Of a DNA stretch of 64,000 bases, positions 47,426-58,999 are shown piece after piece. The stretch is from Siphonodentalium dalli (Eukaryota > Mollusca > Scaphopoda > Gadilida > Siphonodentaliidae): positions 13,001,814 to 13,065,813 of the forward strand of contig CP136063.1 of assembly GCA_032622095.1 (NCBI GenBank), written 5' to 3'. A program made the position numbers and the translations under genes. Position 1 is the first letter of the stretch. Each line of letters begins with the position of its first letter. Below the pieces are notes generated by a model. It was not told the origin of the DNA and ran no database searches. It saw only the letters and a list, made by a program, of their open reading frames with translations.

Positions 47426-47779
47426 AACGTATGTAGAATTGAACTTGTTTACATGTGCGGTTTATATGTCCATGCTATCATATATGAAAATCATGGGACT
47501 ATGGTTGGATGTCAGTTCTCAATGTAAAAAGTTATAAGCGATTGTCAAACCGACTGCTGGAAGGAATGTGTAGGCCATTCATAAATAGGCGGACACATAA
47601 ATCAATACAGTTTTATGTTATCTGTCATTCTCTAAATGTATGAACTGGTGGCAGACCTTCGATGCGAGCGGACGTATTTCAATTAACTCCTGCGATTAGC
47701 CATGCGTAACTAATTAACGAGGCCAATGGAGCTGGCGAGCCGATAGATAGAATTATATTCTGGATGTTTATATTCTTAA
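47426..47779. other. No gene recognised
   Basis: Right flank of the foldback element, with no coding or repeat signal. Confidence 0.45.
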
Positions 47780-48290
47780 TTCAAAAGTACCCGACAAATC
47801 TGCCCGTCGAAATCCATCCGGATTTACCCGACTTGACCTTGAATTGATCATTTTGAAGGTTAAGGTCAGGTCGGGGTCACGATTTGACCCGTCCAAAACA
47901 CTCAGTGGACAAAAGTAACCGTATAAAATTTCGTCGAAATTCCCATCAAAATTGGCGATTTGACCTTGAAATGACCCGATTTCAAGGTCAATGTCATGTC
48001 GCACGGGAAAATTAATAAGCCTATGCAACTCCCCGGCCGAAAATAACCCCACATACCATGTTTCATCGAAATCCCGTGATATTCAGGCGTTTGACCTTGA
48101 AATGATCCGATCTCAAGGTCAAGGTTACGTCGCACGGGCAAATTAACAAGCCTATGCCACTCCCCGGCCGAAAATACCCCCAGATACCAAGTTTGATCGA
48201 AATCGGCTGGGCCGTTTTCGATTCCATCGCGAACAGACACACACACAGACACACACACACACACAGATCTTCCAAAATATATAATAGACT
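47780..48290. repeat. Dispersed repeat, 'gacttgaccttgaa' family
   Basis: Two internal diverged subunits carry 'gatttgaccttgaa', then 'caaggtca', 'gtcgcacgggaaaatta' and 'atgcaactccccggccgaaa'. It ends in an ACACAC tract and 'aatatataatagactag'. The first part is closely related to 52950-53370. The overlapping minus-strand frames are not supported as genes. Confidence 0.85.
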
Positions 48291-48299
48291 AGCAGGTTA

Positions 48300-48900
48300 G
48301 CCCGCCACCGGCGGCTTGTCCGAAACATGACATTTTTATATATATTTTTTTAATTTTTAGCTCCACGCGTTTCAGTCAGAAAAATGTGTACCCGGTAGCT
48401 CCACCAGTTTCCGAGATCTGGTCTGCGCATGAAAATTTGTACCCGGCGCAAGATACATTCACATGCCAAATTTCAAGTCGATAGCTCCACCCGTTTCCGA
48501 GATCTCGTCTGCACATGCGCTGCACGGGCGTCGCACGGGCTCGGCGACCCGATAAAATTTGTACCCGGCGCAAGATACATTCACATAGCAAATTTCAAGT
48601 CGATAGCTCCACCCGTTTCCGAGATCTCGTCTGCGCATGCGCTGCACGGGCGTCGCACGGGCTCGGCGACCCGATAAAATTTGTACCCGGCGCAAGATAC
48701 ATTCACATAGCAAATTTCAAGTCGATAGCTCCACCCGTTTTCGAGATCTCGTCTGCACGGGCTCGCCAATACGACAACGACCACCGCCTGGTCAAACTAC
48801 ACACACGTACCAAGTTTCGTCCGGATCGGTCGAGAATCGTAGATTTGTATGAAGTACAACACACACACAAACATAAATATATAAGAGAGATATGTAAATT
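48300..48900. repeat. 122-bp tandem repeat inside a dispersed element
   Basis: Three copies of a unit containing 'gtacccggcgcaagatacat', 'tcaagtcgatagctccaccc' and 'gtttccgagatctcgtctgc', with a spacing of 122 bp. The element ends 'ggtcgagaatcgtagatttg' followed by ACACAC and a TA-rich tail. It is the same family as 49060-49470. Confidence 0.88.
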
Positions 48901-49059
48901 AGATAGATTGTATTAAAATATATAGGAGAGATATGTAAATGATCTACACACCATTACTGGTGTTTGTCAAAGTTTAGTGGGGTATATCAATACTCATTCA
49001 CGATCATATCATTGAGGTCCGGAGGGTGTGGGCTATCTCTCGAATACAAGGAGTTCTCA

Positions 49060-49470
49060 AAATATATAGAAGAGAAGAGACTAGCCGATGAGCCCGACGT
49101 TGTCCGGGCTAATCAAAAACCAAATTTCAAGTCGATAGCTTCGCCCGTTTCCGAGATCTCGTCTGCGCATGCGCGAAGCTGACGTCGCACGGGCTCGGTG
49201 ACCCGATAAAATTCGTATCCGGGGCAAGATACATTCACATACCAAATTTCAAGTCGATAGCTCCACCCGTTTCCGAGATCTCGTCTGCGCATGCGCGAAG
49301 CAGGCGCCGCACGGGATCGCCAATACGACAACGTTCACCGCCTGGTCAAACTACACTCACGTACCAAGTTTCGTCCCGATCGGTCGAGAATCGTAGATTT
49401 GTATTAATGACAGACAGACAGACAGACAGACAAACAAACATACAGACAGAGGTCTTCAAAATATATATGA
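49060..49470. repeat. Second copy of the 'gtcgatagctccaccc' element
   Basis: Two units of the same repeat, then 'caccgcctggtcaaactaca', 'ggtcgagaatcgtagatttg' and a (GACA)n tract ending in 'aaaatatatatgaga'. Compared with 48300-48900 it has one fewer internal unit. Confidence 0.88.
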
Positions 49471-49489
49471 GATAATAATGAAAACTTAT

Positions 49490-50690
49490 CGTAAAAGGGC
49501 CATAACTCCGTAAAGAAATGCTGGGTCGAAATCCGGATACCATTATTTTCTTTAGACCTTATATGCCTGCATTTGCTAGAGATTCCGCGATTCTATTGCT
49601 ATTAGTTTCCGATTATTTCCAATTATGCGAAAACGGACCAATAGAAAACAACATACTTTCTTGGTTATACATACATCGAAATTTGATGACGGGATTGAGA
49701 AATTGTCAACCCGGCCCAAAATGCGAACTGTGAGGCCGCGTAACTTCGTTATTTTCCAATGGATTTTAAAATTCTTTTCAGTTTTTCTGCTCTCCTGAAT
49801 TGTGCATCATAAATTTCATCTGATTCGGAGTCGAATAACACTTTGGTTATTGACAAGCATATGAGCCCAAATTAAAAATATTGAGAGACTAGATCTCCGC
49901 CATTTTCCAACGATTTCCTATCTGTTTTCAGTTTCGTGATCAGCTTGTATGGTAGATGTTACATTCCAAGTTTCCTCTGATTTGGAAACGAAACAAAATT
50001 GGTACCACTGACCACCCCAGACCCACAATACTGAACCGACACTGGTCAAGTTTGGCTTACACAGAGCACTATCTATTCTGGACGCTTAGAAGTATGTCAT
50101 CTACTTCTCTCCTAGATTAAACAATATAACTTTCAACTGATTCGGAGACAAATCAAATATTTGTGCCACGGACCCCCCCCCCCCCCCCCCCCTTTCCAGA
50201 CCCTCAATTCTGAACCGACACTGCTAACATTTGGCACACTGCATGCTCTATTCAGTCCTCACCTATTGGCGTATCATATGATTACATCCAATGTTCGATA
50301 GCTTCGGAGGAATTATGATCAAGCATTATGGGACCAACATTTAATTGCAAATTTTGAGGGCACGTAACTCTAGCAGTATTCAATAGATTTTCGAAATTCT
50401 TTCAGATGCTTCATCGGCTGATGTTGTCGATGTTATATTTCAAGTTTCAAGTGATTCGGAGACAAGAACATAATCGGTACCACTGACCACCCCTCCCCTG
50501 ACCCACAATACTGAACCGACACTAGTAAAATTTGGCACACCGCGTGCCCTCTTCATTCCGAACGCATTGGCGTATCAGATGAAATTCAATGTTCGACAGC
50601 TTCGGGGGAGTTGTATTCTCAAGCATCATGGCAAAATTGCAAACTTTGAGGGCCCGAAACTCTGGCATATCTACTCGGATTTCAAATATC
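49490..50690. repeat. Four diverged tandem copies, about 290 bp each
   Basis: Recurring landmarks are 'gtaactc', 'tgattcggagacaa', 'ggtaccactgaccacccc', 'cacaatactgaaccgacact' and 'atttggcacac'. They appear in the same order around 49.8-50.1, 50.1-50.3 and 50.4-50.6 kb. A poly(C) tract interrupts at about 50167-50190. No coding potential is seen. Confidence 0.75.
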
Positions 50691-51116
50691 CTTTCCTATA
50701 TGAGTTGGTTTCCATTCGGGAATCCATATACTTAAATAGATGAATGTCAACCAACACTTCGTTTGGGGAAAATTTTATGGAAAATATAGCATTCATAGTA
50801 TTATTTACAACTTATTGACATTATAATGCTGAACACCCCCTCCAGTTCTTATCTATTTGATGAACCCAATCAATAGTGTAAGATATGTTACCTTCTATTG
50901 TTTCTTTCAGGATCTGTTGTCAGATTGTCCATTGGTGGATTAAGACTGTTATGCTATGCCGCATAAGATCACTTCAAAGACGTATGTCCATTTAAGGCAA
51001 TTCACTGTAATGCAGCACACAAACACTTCGCCACCCATACACAAAGTTACACAATTGATTCATTCCTACCCAAGAACAATAACCCAATTACCACGTGCGA
51101 CCAAGGCAACGATGGA
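50691..51116. other. No gene recognised
   Basis: A 79-codon frame at 50956-51195 runs into the following array and is not recognisable. Confidence 0.45.
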
Positions 51117-51660
51117 CGAGTTACGCACCTTTGTGAATGTGGGTCAGAAGGCATTGGATGGATTCTGGAATTCCAGCATCGAGGCAGTGATTTAGGAGGC
51201 GTAGAGTTACCCATCTTTGTGAGTGAGTCTGCGGGTATTGGATTGATTCTGGAATTCTGGTGAAGAGTTGATGTTGGGTGCGCAGAGTTACGCCTCTTTG
51301 TGAGTGTGAGTCGGCGGGTATTGTGTGGATTCTGGAATTCCAGCGAAGCGTTGATGTTGGGTGCGTAGAGTTACGCATCTTTGTGAGTGTGAGTCGGCGG
51401 GTATTGGGTGCGCAGAGTTACGCGTCTTTGTGAATGTAAGGCGGTATATTTTGGGTGCGTAGAGTTACGCATTTTTGTGAATTGGAGGTGGTAGGTATTG
51501 GGTGCGTAGAGTTACGCATTTTTGTGAATTTGAGGCTGTAGGTATTGGATGGATTCTGGAATTCCAGCGAAGCGTTGATGTTGGGTGCGAGAGTTACGCG
51601 TCTTTGTGAATGTGAGGCGGTAGGTATTCGGTGTGTAGATTTACGCATTTTTGTGAACAT
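51117..51660 (+). repeat. 83-bp-unit array ('agagttacgc' family), forward orientation
   Basis: The full unit contains 'gcagagttacgcctctttgt', 'gagtgtgagtcggcgggtat' and 'ggattctggaattccagcga' plus 'agcgttgatgttgggtg'. Shorter variants of about 45-48 bp lack the 'ggattctggaattccagcga' segment. The same family is inverted at 54590-54660, 56560-56641 and 57438-57900. Confidence 0.93.
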
Positions 51661-51894
51661 TCATAAAACACAAATGCACTGGAAAGCCAGACTACTTGAA
51701 AAGGCGTCCCATTCGCGAATTTAAAAAAATCTCAATTTCAAACTATCAATTTGAAGGAAATTTTGTTTATCCCTTATAACCAATGCATTCTATAACACCA
51801 ACTCTTTATCCTCACGCTATGAGGGATATTTTCCAGCAATGTAAAACGTGGTTTTAAAAAACCCTGATTTGTTTAGGTAGGTCAAATATAAATC

Positions 51895-53600
51895 ACGAAT
51901 TAACTATTGAAAGCTAAAGGCCAAACTGAACATGTTCAAACTCCTTTAAGATTATGTGAGCTTGATTTCTGTGGACACTTTCCCAATAAAAACAAATACC
52001 ATCAGGTAAGGATTCCACTTTTAATTTGCGTGTTTTCTTAACTAGGGCCAGTTCCGCTGACCGAGTTTGATACGCTCCCAGTGTTCAGCTTTAATTGGAG
52101 TATGTCCAATGATGTAATGTTTCACCAATCGTCATCCATATAAATTTGTCGCCTGATTTGTGTCCTGGTTTGAATTCGAGGGATTGATAACTTTTAAACT
52201 TCATTGTCTCACAGTTCTCACAAATTCCAAAGTAAATGCATGTTTCTTGTGAATCTGCAGCTGGTTTAGACATAGGGTTAGACGAAACCTGCGCATATTT
52301 GTTGCTGTGGCGAAATTAGATACAAGTGGCACATAAGTTGAAAGTCAAGTGACAACCTTATCAAATACATGTGGCATAAAATCTCGTATATACTTCAATT
52401 GATGCATTATATTAATCAATTAAACTCAATTCCAACTTGCATTTTGGCTTCTGAATTAGTGTATTATTGTGGTGATTCTAATTAAAGGGACACATAATCA
52501 CGTAGCATACAAGACACACACATAATCAGTTTAATAATCATAGGAATATATCAAGCTTCAACATGGGCTATACACACAAAATATGAAGAAAGGTAACATG
52601 GTCCTTTATGTTACAGTGGTATAAATACCATCTCCTTTTTTGCTCGACATAATACATGCAACAAAATGAATGAATTTGAGCAATGGATTATTGCAAAATG
52701 CAAACATGTGCTCTATGAACGATTCAAAAACATGTGAATGTTAATTATAATGAATTTATTAATGTAGTCATAAATTCATTTTCATTATAAGTACCATGTT
52801 TGCATCGTTCATTGAGCACGTGAGTCTATATTGAGTATAAAAGGAGATGGTCCCATAAATGACCGGGTTTAGTGCACAGTAACCCTTGTTAGATAATATT
52901 GTGACTAATATTGTGATTAGTATAACATTTTCATGCATATTTATATAACACCAGCAGGGTGACCCGACTTCGTCCGGGCTGTTTCCTCTCTGCTTTCATC
53001 CGGGCTTGAAAACCTCCGTGGATCTAACATCGAAATTCGTCGAAATGAGCGATTTGACCTTGAATTGACCATTTTGAAGATCAAGGCTATGTCAGGGGTC
53101 ACGATTTGACCCGTCCAAAACACTCCCCGGTCAAAAGTACCCCTAGGTATCAAATTTCGTCGTAATCCCATCGAAAGGCGCGATTTGACCTTGCATTGAC
53201 CATGTTGAAGGTCAAGGTCAGGTCGGGGTCACGATTTGACCCGTTCAAAACACTCCCCGGACAGAGGTACTGCTAGGTATCAAATTTCTTCGAAATCCGT
53301 CCGGCAGTTTTCCCGGCAATTGCTAACAAACAAACAGACAGACAGAAGTCCCACAATATATAGTAGATGTATATACTTGTCATTTGTATATATGCTCTCC
53401 TAAATTGAGGAGGTTAACAATAAACATTTTATCCAAAACTGACCCTAGTTATGAAAACACGAACAATAAAAGTGGAATCCCTGCCTGGTGTTTGTGTTTT
53501 ATTGGGAAAGTTTCCACAGATGTCAAGCTCAGAAAATCTTAAAGCTGTTTGAACATTTTCAATTCGGCTTTTGATGCACATCAACAAACGTTTCCATTGA
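51895..53600. repeat. Inverted repeat pair with 150-170-bp arms
   Basis: The left arm (about 51895-52060) contains 'gaacatgttcaaactccttt' and 'actttcccaataaaaacaaa'; the right arm (about 53434-53600) carries their reverse complements. Identity is clearly below that of the younger palindromes. Between them are a minus-strand 60-codon frame (52091-52273, Cys-containing, unrecognised), an imperfect MITE-like inverted repeat at 52610-52860 ('ccatctcctttt' / 'aaaaggagatgg'), and the dispersed repeat at 52950-53370. Confidence 0.75.
52950..53370. repeat. Dispersed repeat related to 47780-48290
   Basis: Contains 'gatttgaccttgaattgacc', 'ggtcggggtcacgatttgac', 'ccgttcaaaacactccccgg' and 'tatcaaatttcttcgaaatc', then 'acaaacagacagacagaa' and 'cacaatatatagtaga'. 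Two internal subunits repeat the first motifs. Confidence 0.88.
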
Positions 53601-54589
53601 AGTTGATGGACAATATTTACACCATTGTATCCTGTAATGACACCATTGTATCCTGTACTGACACCTAATTATTACATGGTTAAGGATGCGCCCCATTCGT
53701 GGATTTTATTTCTTTATATGTTTATGTTGATGGTATCAGATATGGTGTCCTGCTACGTGCACTTGTACTTGTACTCTCCCTTTTCCATGAACATGTTGAA
53801 ATGATAATTAGAAGTGTAAATATATAATGACCTAAAAGTATTTAACTACGAAAGGAATGAATTGTGAATATATGCCGCCATCCAAATTGATACTAATAAT
53901 TAAAGCCTTTAAAGTTTAGATTTGACCTTTGACTGAACGAAGTAAATTTCCTGAAAGTGAAGCATTATTATATGAAAACAATTGTAATATCTATAATAAT
54001 ATACGATGTATAAGAATTGTATTTAGCTTGCCGGTGAGACAAAAGAGCTACTCCAAACTACCTGCTTTGCCTTTCATTTTGAATAAGACTAAGTGAATAA
54101 ATTTTTGCTAACAAGCCAAAATATATTTTGCTACCACTCGCTAGAAAAATTTCGAAGGAAAGTGGTAGAAATATGTTAACGAGGTTCTGACGAAAACTTA
54201 AACTAGCACGTGAAAACGGTCCAATTGAAATGCGGTTTAATAAATTTGATCAGGTGTATAGTTTGTATTGGTTAATAGTGAATACTTGATATTTATGTAA
54301 ACAATTCCTTGCGCTTTGCTACATGTGAACTTAAATGTGCTGCATTCGTTTTGCCACGGAATAGCGTGCAACATTCACTCTACCACAGTTGTAATGGATA
54401 ATTATATTTTCCTTCAAACTGATAGTTTGAAATTGGAGATGTTTTGAAAATTAACTCTGGCTTTCCACTGCATGAATTCATTCACTTGAATATGTTGTTT
54501 CCTTTCTAGAATATATTGTGTTATTCTTAATTTCCTATGGCTATCGATGCTGAAATAAAACCACCCTGCTGCGCATCCTAAATCACTGT
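53601..54589. other. No gene recognised
   Basis: 'accattgtatcctgta' is duplicated near 53620-53660. Otherwise there is no feature. Confidence 0.45.
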
Positions 54590-54660
54590 CTGGACGCTGG
54601 AATAAACAAATACCTACCACCTCACATTAACAAAGACGCGTAACTCTGCGCACCCAACAT
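54590..54660 (-). repeat. Fragment of the 83-bp family, inverted
   Basis: 'acgcgtaactctgcgcaccc' plus 'aacatcaatccag' is the reverse complement of part of the unit at 51117-51660. Upstream, 'ctaaatcactgtctggacgc' corresponds to the variant unit at 51160-51200. Confidence 0.8.
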
Positions 54661-56559
54661 CAATCCAGAACCAGAACCAGAACTCAGAGAACCCAAAAAG
54701 GTTCTTCACCTTGTCACAATAGGAGCACCTTATTTGATGCTTCAAAGGACCCCATCATAAGGTTCTACGGAAGAACCATATCATAGGGTTCCACAGAAGA
54801 ACCCCAATAGGGTTTTTCAGAGAACCCTGTTCATAACAGAACAGGCTTCTTAAGGGAACCATAATATATCCCAACATGGTTCTCCAGGGAACCTTTATAA
54901 GAACCCCATATATATCGTACTTCGGAGGACCCCATCATAAGGGTCACACGAGGGTTCTTCAGAGAACCTTTCATATATCAGGTCCTTATGGGAACCATAA
55001 TCTACCCCAACATGGTTTTTCAAAGATGATAATATAGTATGTTTGCACTCTTGCGTATATCGCAACTTACCGTAAACTTTGAGGTTTTTTATAATAACTA
55101 ATATATTGTCATGATATTGAAGCATTTGGGAAATGGTATATACATGGCAGCTTATACCTACACATTCCATATATATAATTCGCTTAATTGTGGTGTGATT
55201 CATATTCTTGAATGCACGAAGGTGGTGAATTAGTCTGCATTTTAACACATGTTTGGTGTATTTTACGATTAGCCGACGAAGGTGCGATAACGTTGTCGGC
55301 TCTTCGTAAGTTATAACACTTTACATTACGTGTCGTTCAATTAATGCGAAATAAACAATCGGCGAGCTTAACAATCGGACAATAAACTCATACATTTTCA
55401 CTTGTGACACATACAGATGATAAGTATGACGCTTGAGTGACAGTGTGGTGTAGGTAGTATGTCTTCCAAGTGTGCGAAATTTCGAAGTGCTCCGGTCCTG
55501 GAATATATTAACGGGCCAGCATTGGTAAATTATATTATGTTCCAGAAGGAAATAAAATAAAATAAAATACATTTTATATAAAAATCACAAAGTATTGTCA
55601 ACCAGCCGAATTAATGCGGTAGCGTTTCGTTAAATAATAAATATTGATAATATTATAATGGATATACAGTCGATCTGTCTTAATTGCAGCAAACCAGGGA
55701 TGGTTCCAATATATACTTTGGAATGTAATACATTACCATTAATTTCCAATTTGTGCATTAATTGAAATTACCACTACCATTACAATCAAGATACATGAAG
55801 TGCATCACAATTACCATTATCAATATTTTCAGCAAATAGGAAAATATATGATGCATTGAAGAACGCAAAATAAAACAACAAATCATCGTCGCACAAAGTA
55901 ACAAACAATGCAGCAATAAATCCCTTGATTTGGCATATTTATAGGCTACATGCCTCTGAGTCAGTGTCTCATACATATGGAGAAAAAAACAACAGGTGCA
56001 GCAATATTTATAAAAGATAACCAACACCAACAGTCGTAAAGAAAACTCTGTTATTTCAAGGTTTATTTGGTAAGAATTAAAGAAAGCAGTCCTCATTTCC
56101 AAGAGGAAAACATCACACATGTATTTCAAATTGTAATTGAATTATTCACCATTTTGGTTACTAGTAAGTCTACATTATTTGCTTTAGGCTACGAGTAAAA
56201 GTCTGCATTATATAATGCAGAAAAGTGTGCAGTACACATTACTTTGCATTACTTGAGAAAATGTAATGCACTGCAATGCATTACTATTATACATTACCAT
56301 TCCCCAACCCTGCGAACAAACACGTAATCCTTTCTCCCAGGTTGATGTTTTATTCATGTTAATCACTCAATTCGGCTCCATGGCACATGTATCAACTGCA
56401 TTATTGTTTGATCATGAAGAACCCTTCGCCATCCTAGAGAACCCAAGTTACACACCAACGAACCATATCGATTACAGAGAACCTTTTCTGACACCGAGGA
56501 ACCTTTGAGTTCTTACATAGAACACTTGAGTTCTTCAAAGAACCCCTAATTCTTAGAGT
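54661..56559. repeat. Region of 'ggttcttcagagaacc' repeats within the array family
   Basis: At 54690-55020 and 56420-56540 many short units alternate 'agaaccc' and 'gggttct', so the DNA is rich in small complementary segments. 55730-56290 holds 'attaccatta' and 'aatgcattac' motifs. The right edge, 'taattcttagagtg' followed by TA and the expected array sequence 'ccgcctcaaattc', looks like the terminal repeat of an element inserted at TA. The matching left end was not found. Minus-strand frames at 54895-55248 and 55758-56129 are not recognisable. Confidence 0.6.
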
Positions 56560-56641
56560 GTACCGCCTCAAATTCACAAAAATGCGTAACTCTACACACC
56601 CAATACCTACCGCCTCATATTCACAAAGATGCGTAACTCTA
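56560..56641 (-). repeat. 83-bp family, inverted, left of the TA foldback
   Basis: Carries two copies of 'cgtaactctac' with 'acccaatacctaccgcctca'. It is split from the array at 57438-57900 by the insertion at 56642. Confidence 0.85.
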
Positions 56642-57437
56642 CACTCTTATAACTAATATGTAGAAACGATTACACATCAAATGTGTAGACCCGGTTAATA
56701 CACATAGCAATGTGTAGTTTTACATACAAATACATTGACCAAGTTCCGTTATACACATAATGTGTACATTTTGTTACACACACTTGTGTAAGAACATAGA
56801 GCATCCGCATTGCGGTGCCTTCAGTTCCATAGTCTGCTACGCGACGGCCATATTGTTTGAGTATATTTTTTGGAATACAATCTACAGCGATCGTAGACAA
56901 GGATGTAAGTTCAGAATTCCAATTTGTGGGTTTAGTATTAATAGTATATGAGGATGTATTTGTTAAAACTTTCATGGCGATTACTGCCCTTATACTCTTG
57001 TATGATTGTTGTAATACTACTAATATTATGCAATCACGCCACGGCCCTGGTTTGTTCATTCAAAGCAAAAACTCACAGTACAGAACAAAATACTACATAC
57101 CACTATGCGCCATGAAAGTTTTAACATATAAATCTGCATATATCTTTAATACTATACCCACAGGTCGGACTACTGAACTTGCATTTCTTGTCTACGAACT
57201 GTGTGTGTAAGAAACTACACAAAATGTGTAAGGGATATGTGTTGATTTTATGCACACAGTTGTGTATAAATGTGTACAAAATGACCCATTTATGTGTAAA
57301 AATTGTTACACAATTTGTGTACGAATATGAAACTACACATATACTACACAAATATGTTTAAGATCAAAATTGAATAATGATTGTGTAGTAGGGCTACACA
57401 TTTTGTGTATAAAACCTACACATTAGTCATAAGAGTG
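56642..57437. mobile_element. 796-bp foldback element inserted at TA
   Basis: The ends are 'cactcttataactaatatgt' and the reverse complement of 'cactcttatgactaatgtgt', flanked by TA on both sides (56640-56641 and 57438-57439). The inverted similarity extends well inward: 56870-57000 and 57095-57185 share 'gccatgaaagttttaaca' and 'ctttaatactatacccaca' types of sequence. Many 'tgtgta...tacaca' motifs fill the subterminal zones. The flanks joined across TA give the normal array sequence 'gcgtaactctacgcaccc', which confirms the insertion. No transposase is present. A TA target suggests a Tc1/mariner-like or related source (inference). Confidence 0.85.
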
Positions 57438-57900
57438 TACGCACCCAATACCTACCGCATCAAATTCACAAAAGTATGCGTACCTCTGCGCACCCAATAC
57501 CTACCGCCTTACATTCACAAAAATGCGTAACTTTACGAACCCAATACCTACCGCCTCACGTCGACAAAGATGCCTAACTCAACGCACCCAATACATACAA
57601 CCTCAAATTCACAAAGATGAGTAACTCTACGCACCCAACGTCAACTCTTCACTACAATTCCAGAATCCATCCAATACCCGCCGACTCACACTCACATAGA
57701 GGCGTAACTATGCGCATCCAACATCAACGCTTCGCTAGAATTCCAGAATCCATCCAATACCCACCGACTCACACTCACAAAGAGGCGTAACTCTGCGCAC
57801 CCAACCTCAACGCTTCGCTAGAATTCCAGAATCCATCCAGTACCCGCCGACTCACACTCACAAAGAGGCGTAACTATGCGCACCCAACATCTATTCTTCG
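57438..57900 (-). repeat. 83-bp-unit array, inverted orientation
   Basis: At least seven units carrying 'aggcgtaactctgcgcaccc', 'caacgcttcgctagaattcc', 'agaatccatccaatacccgc' and 'cgactcacactcacaaagag'. These are reverse complements of the 51117-51660 unit. Short and long unit forms both occur, as in the forward array. Confidence 0.93.
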
Positions 57901-58094
57901 CTACACTTTTAGAAAATACTGTCTGTTTCGGACTGCCATATTCGACGGTTCCATACCGTTTTATCAGTGTTACGGTTTTTAACGTTATTTTATGTGCCCA
58001 TGCAAATTGTCTAGTTAAAAATGTCTATGATTCAAAGTTCATATTATTTATCGGCGACCCAATTATACGATTGGGTCTCACAGATCACAGATTT
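57901..58094. other. Left flank of the LTR element
   Basis: No gene recognised. It ends with 'attt' (58091-58094), the left target duplication of the LTR element. Confidence 0.6.
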
Positions 58095-58863
58095 TGTGCC
58101 AAGACAACCACAGGGACATAACTTTCAACCCGGGAAGAATACAAGCAATCTCTTAGTCGCGGGAGCCGCTAGTTTACCACACATATTAGCGGCCCTGCTG
58201 GCCACATCAACATTGCGAAATATCGGACATCAAAACGAATGATCTGGTGATTCCAGGCCGATACATACATAGTAAGACAGCTGTGGAGTAAACAGAAACG
58301 GTCTTGAGGATTAAGCAAGGCCAGATGTATCGCCTAGAAAAGCTACTGAAACCAGGAGAGTTAATAGGACCCATGGGGAGATGACGATAACTCAATTACC
58401 CTAAGTACGTCTGGAACCGACCAGCCGTAAAGATGCACATGGCCTTGATTAGCGGCCGCTCTGGTATTTAGTAAGAAGGGAGTCAACACCCAGGGCCAGT
58501 TCTAAGCAGTTCTAACCAGCTACCCTATAGTACAACGAATTCTCGGACGCCAGAGAAAAGCAGCTAGAAGGATGGATGAAGATACAAGGTAAACACGATG
58601 ATCTTGTGATCCTAACAACATCTCACTGATGCGCCGGCGGAAGAAGAAGATGAGACGACAGGAAGATAAACTCAACCGGAACTCAACCGAGTAGAAGACA
58701 AGCAGATACACCCAACCTATGAAGACGGAAGAAGACCCCAACCCAAGCAGACGACAGGAAGAGAAACCCAGATACCGATGATTGAACATTATTGACTTTG
58801 TTATATATAAATAATCAAACCGTTCTGATAGCCTTAAGAGTTATATGTACCCGTATTGGCACA
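58095..58863 (+). repeat. 5' LTR
   Basis: 769 bp beginning 'tgtgcc' and ending 'ggcaca', a perfect 6-bp inverted repeat of the TG...CA type. It is identical to the 3' LTR except T at 58223 (C at 63285). A TATA-like 'tatatataaa' occurs near 58803. Minus-strand frames inside it are not genes. Confidence 0.97.
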
Positions 58864-58874
58864 TATCTCTTAAC

Positions 58875-58892
58875 TGGTGCCTTCGATCCAGG
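58875..58892 (+). promoter_or_regulatory. Candidate primer-binding site
   Basis: 'tggtgccttcgatccagg' begins with the TGG expected for pairing with a tRNA 3' CCA and lies 11 bp after the LTR. The tRNA is not assigned, and the gap after the LTR is somewhat long. Confidence 0.5.
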
Positions 58893-58999
58893 ATCTGAAC
58901 GCTAATCGCAGACACAACGTGAAACCAGAAGAGGAACAGTGTGAGCAGAAACAGTGTGGGAAAATTCGCAAAACGTGAGTCTAATTGTTTATTATCATA

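Noticed and set aside
44380-47527. Two similar 64-90 codon frames on opposite strands, as if a duplicated gene
   Set aside because: They are the two inverted arms of the foldback element; no domain is recognisable.
47902-48275. Cys/Val-starting minus-strand frames up to 120 codons
   Set aside because: Translation of a dispersed repeat and its ACACAC tract; the two overlapping frames mirror internal subunits.
52091-52273. 60-codon minus-strand frame with CXXC-like residues as a zinc-finger gene
   Set aside because: Too short, inside a decayed inverted repeat, with no supporting exon or second metal-binding pair.
58207-58789. 62- and 89-codon minus-strand frames, repeated at 63269-63851
   Set aside because: They lie wholly inside the two LTRs and repeat only because the LTRs do.
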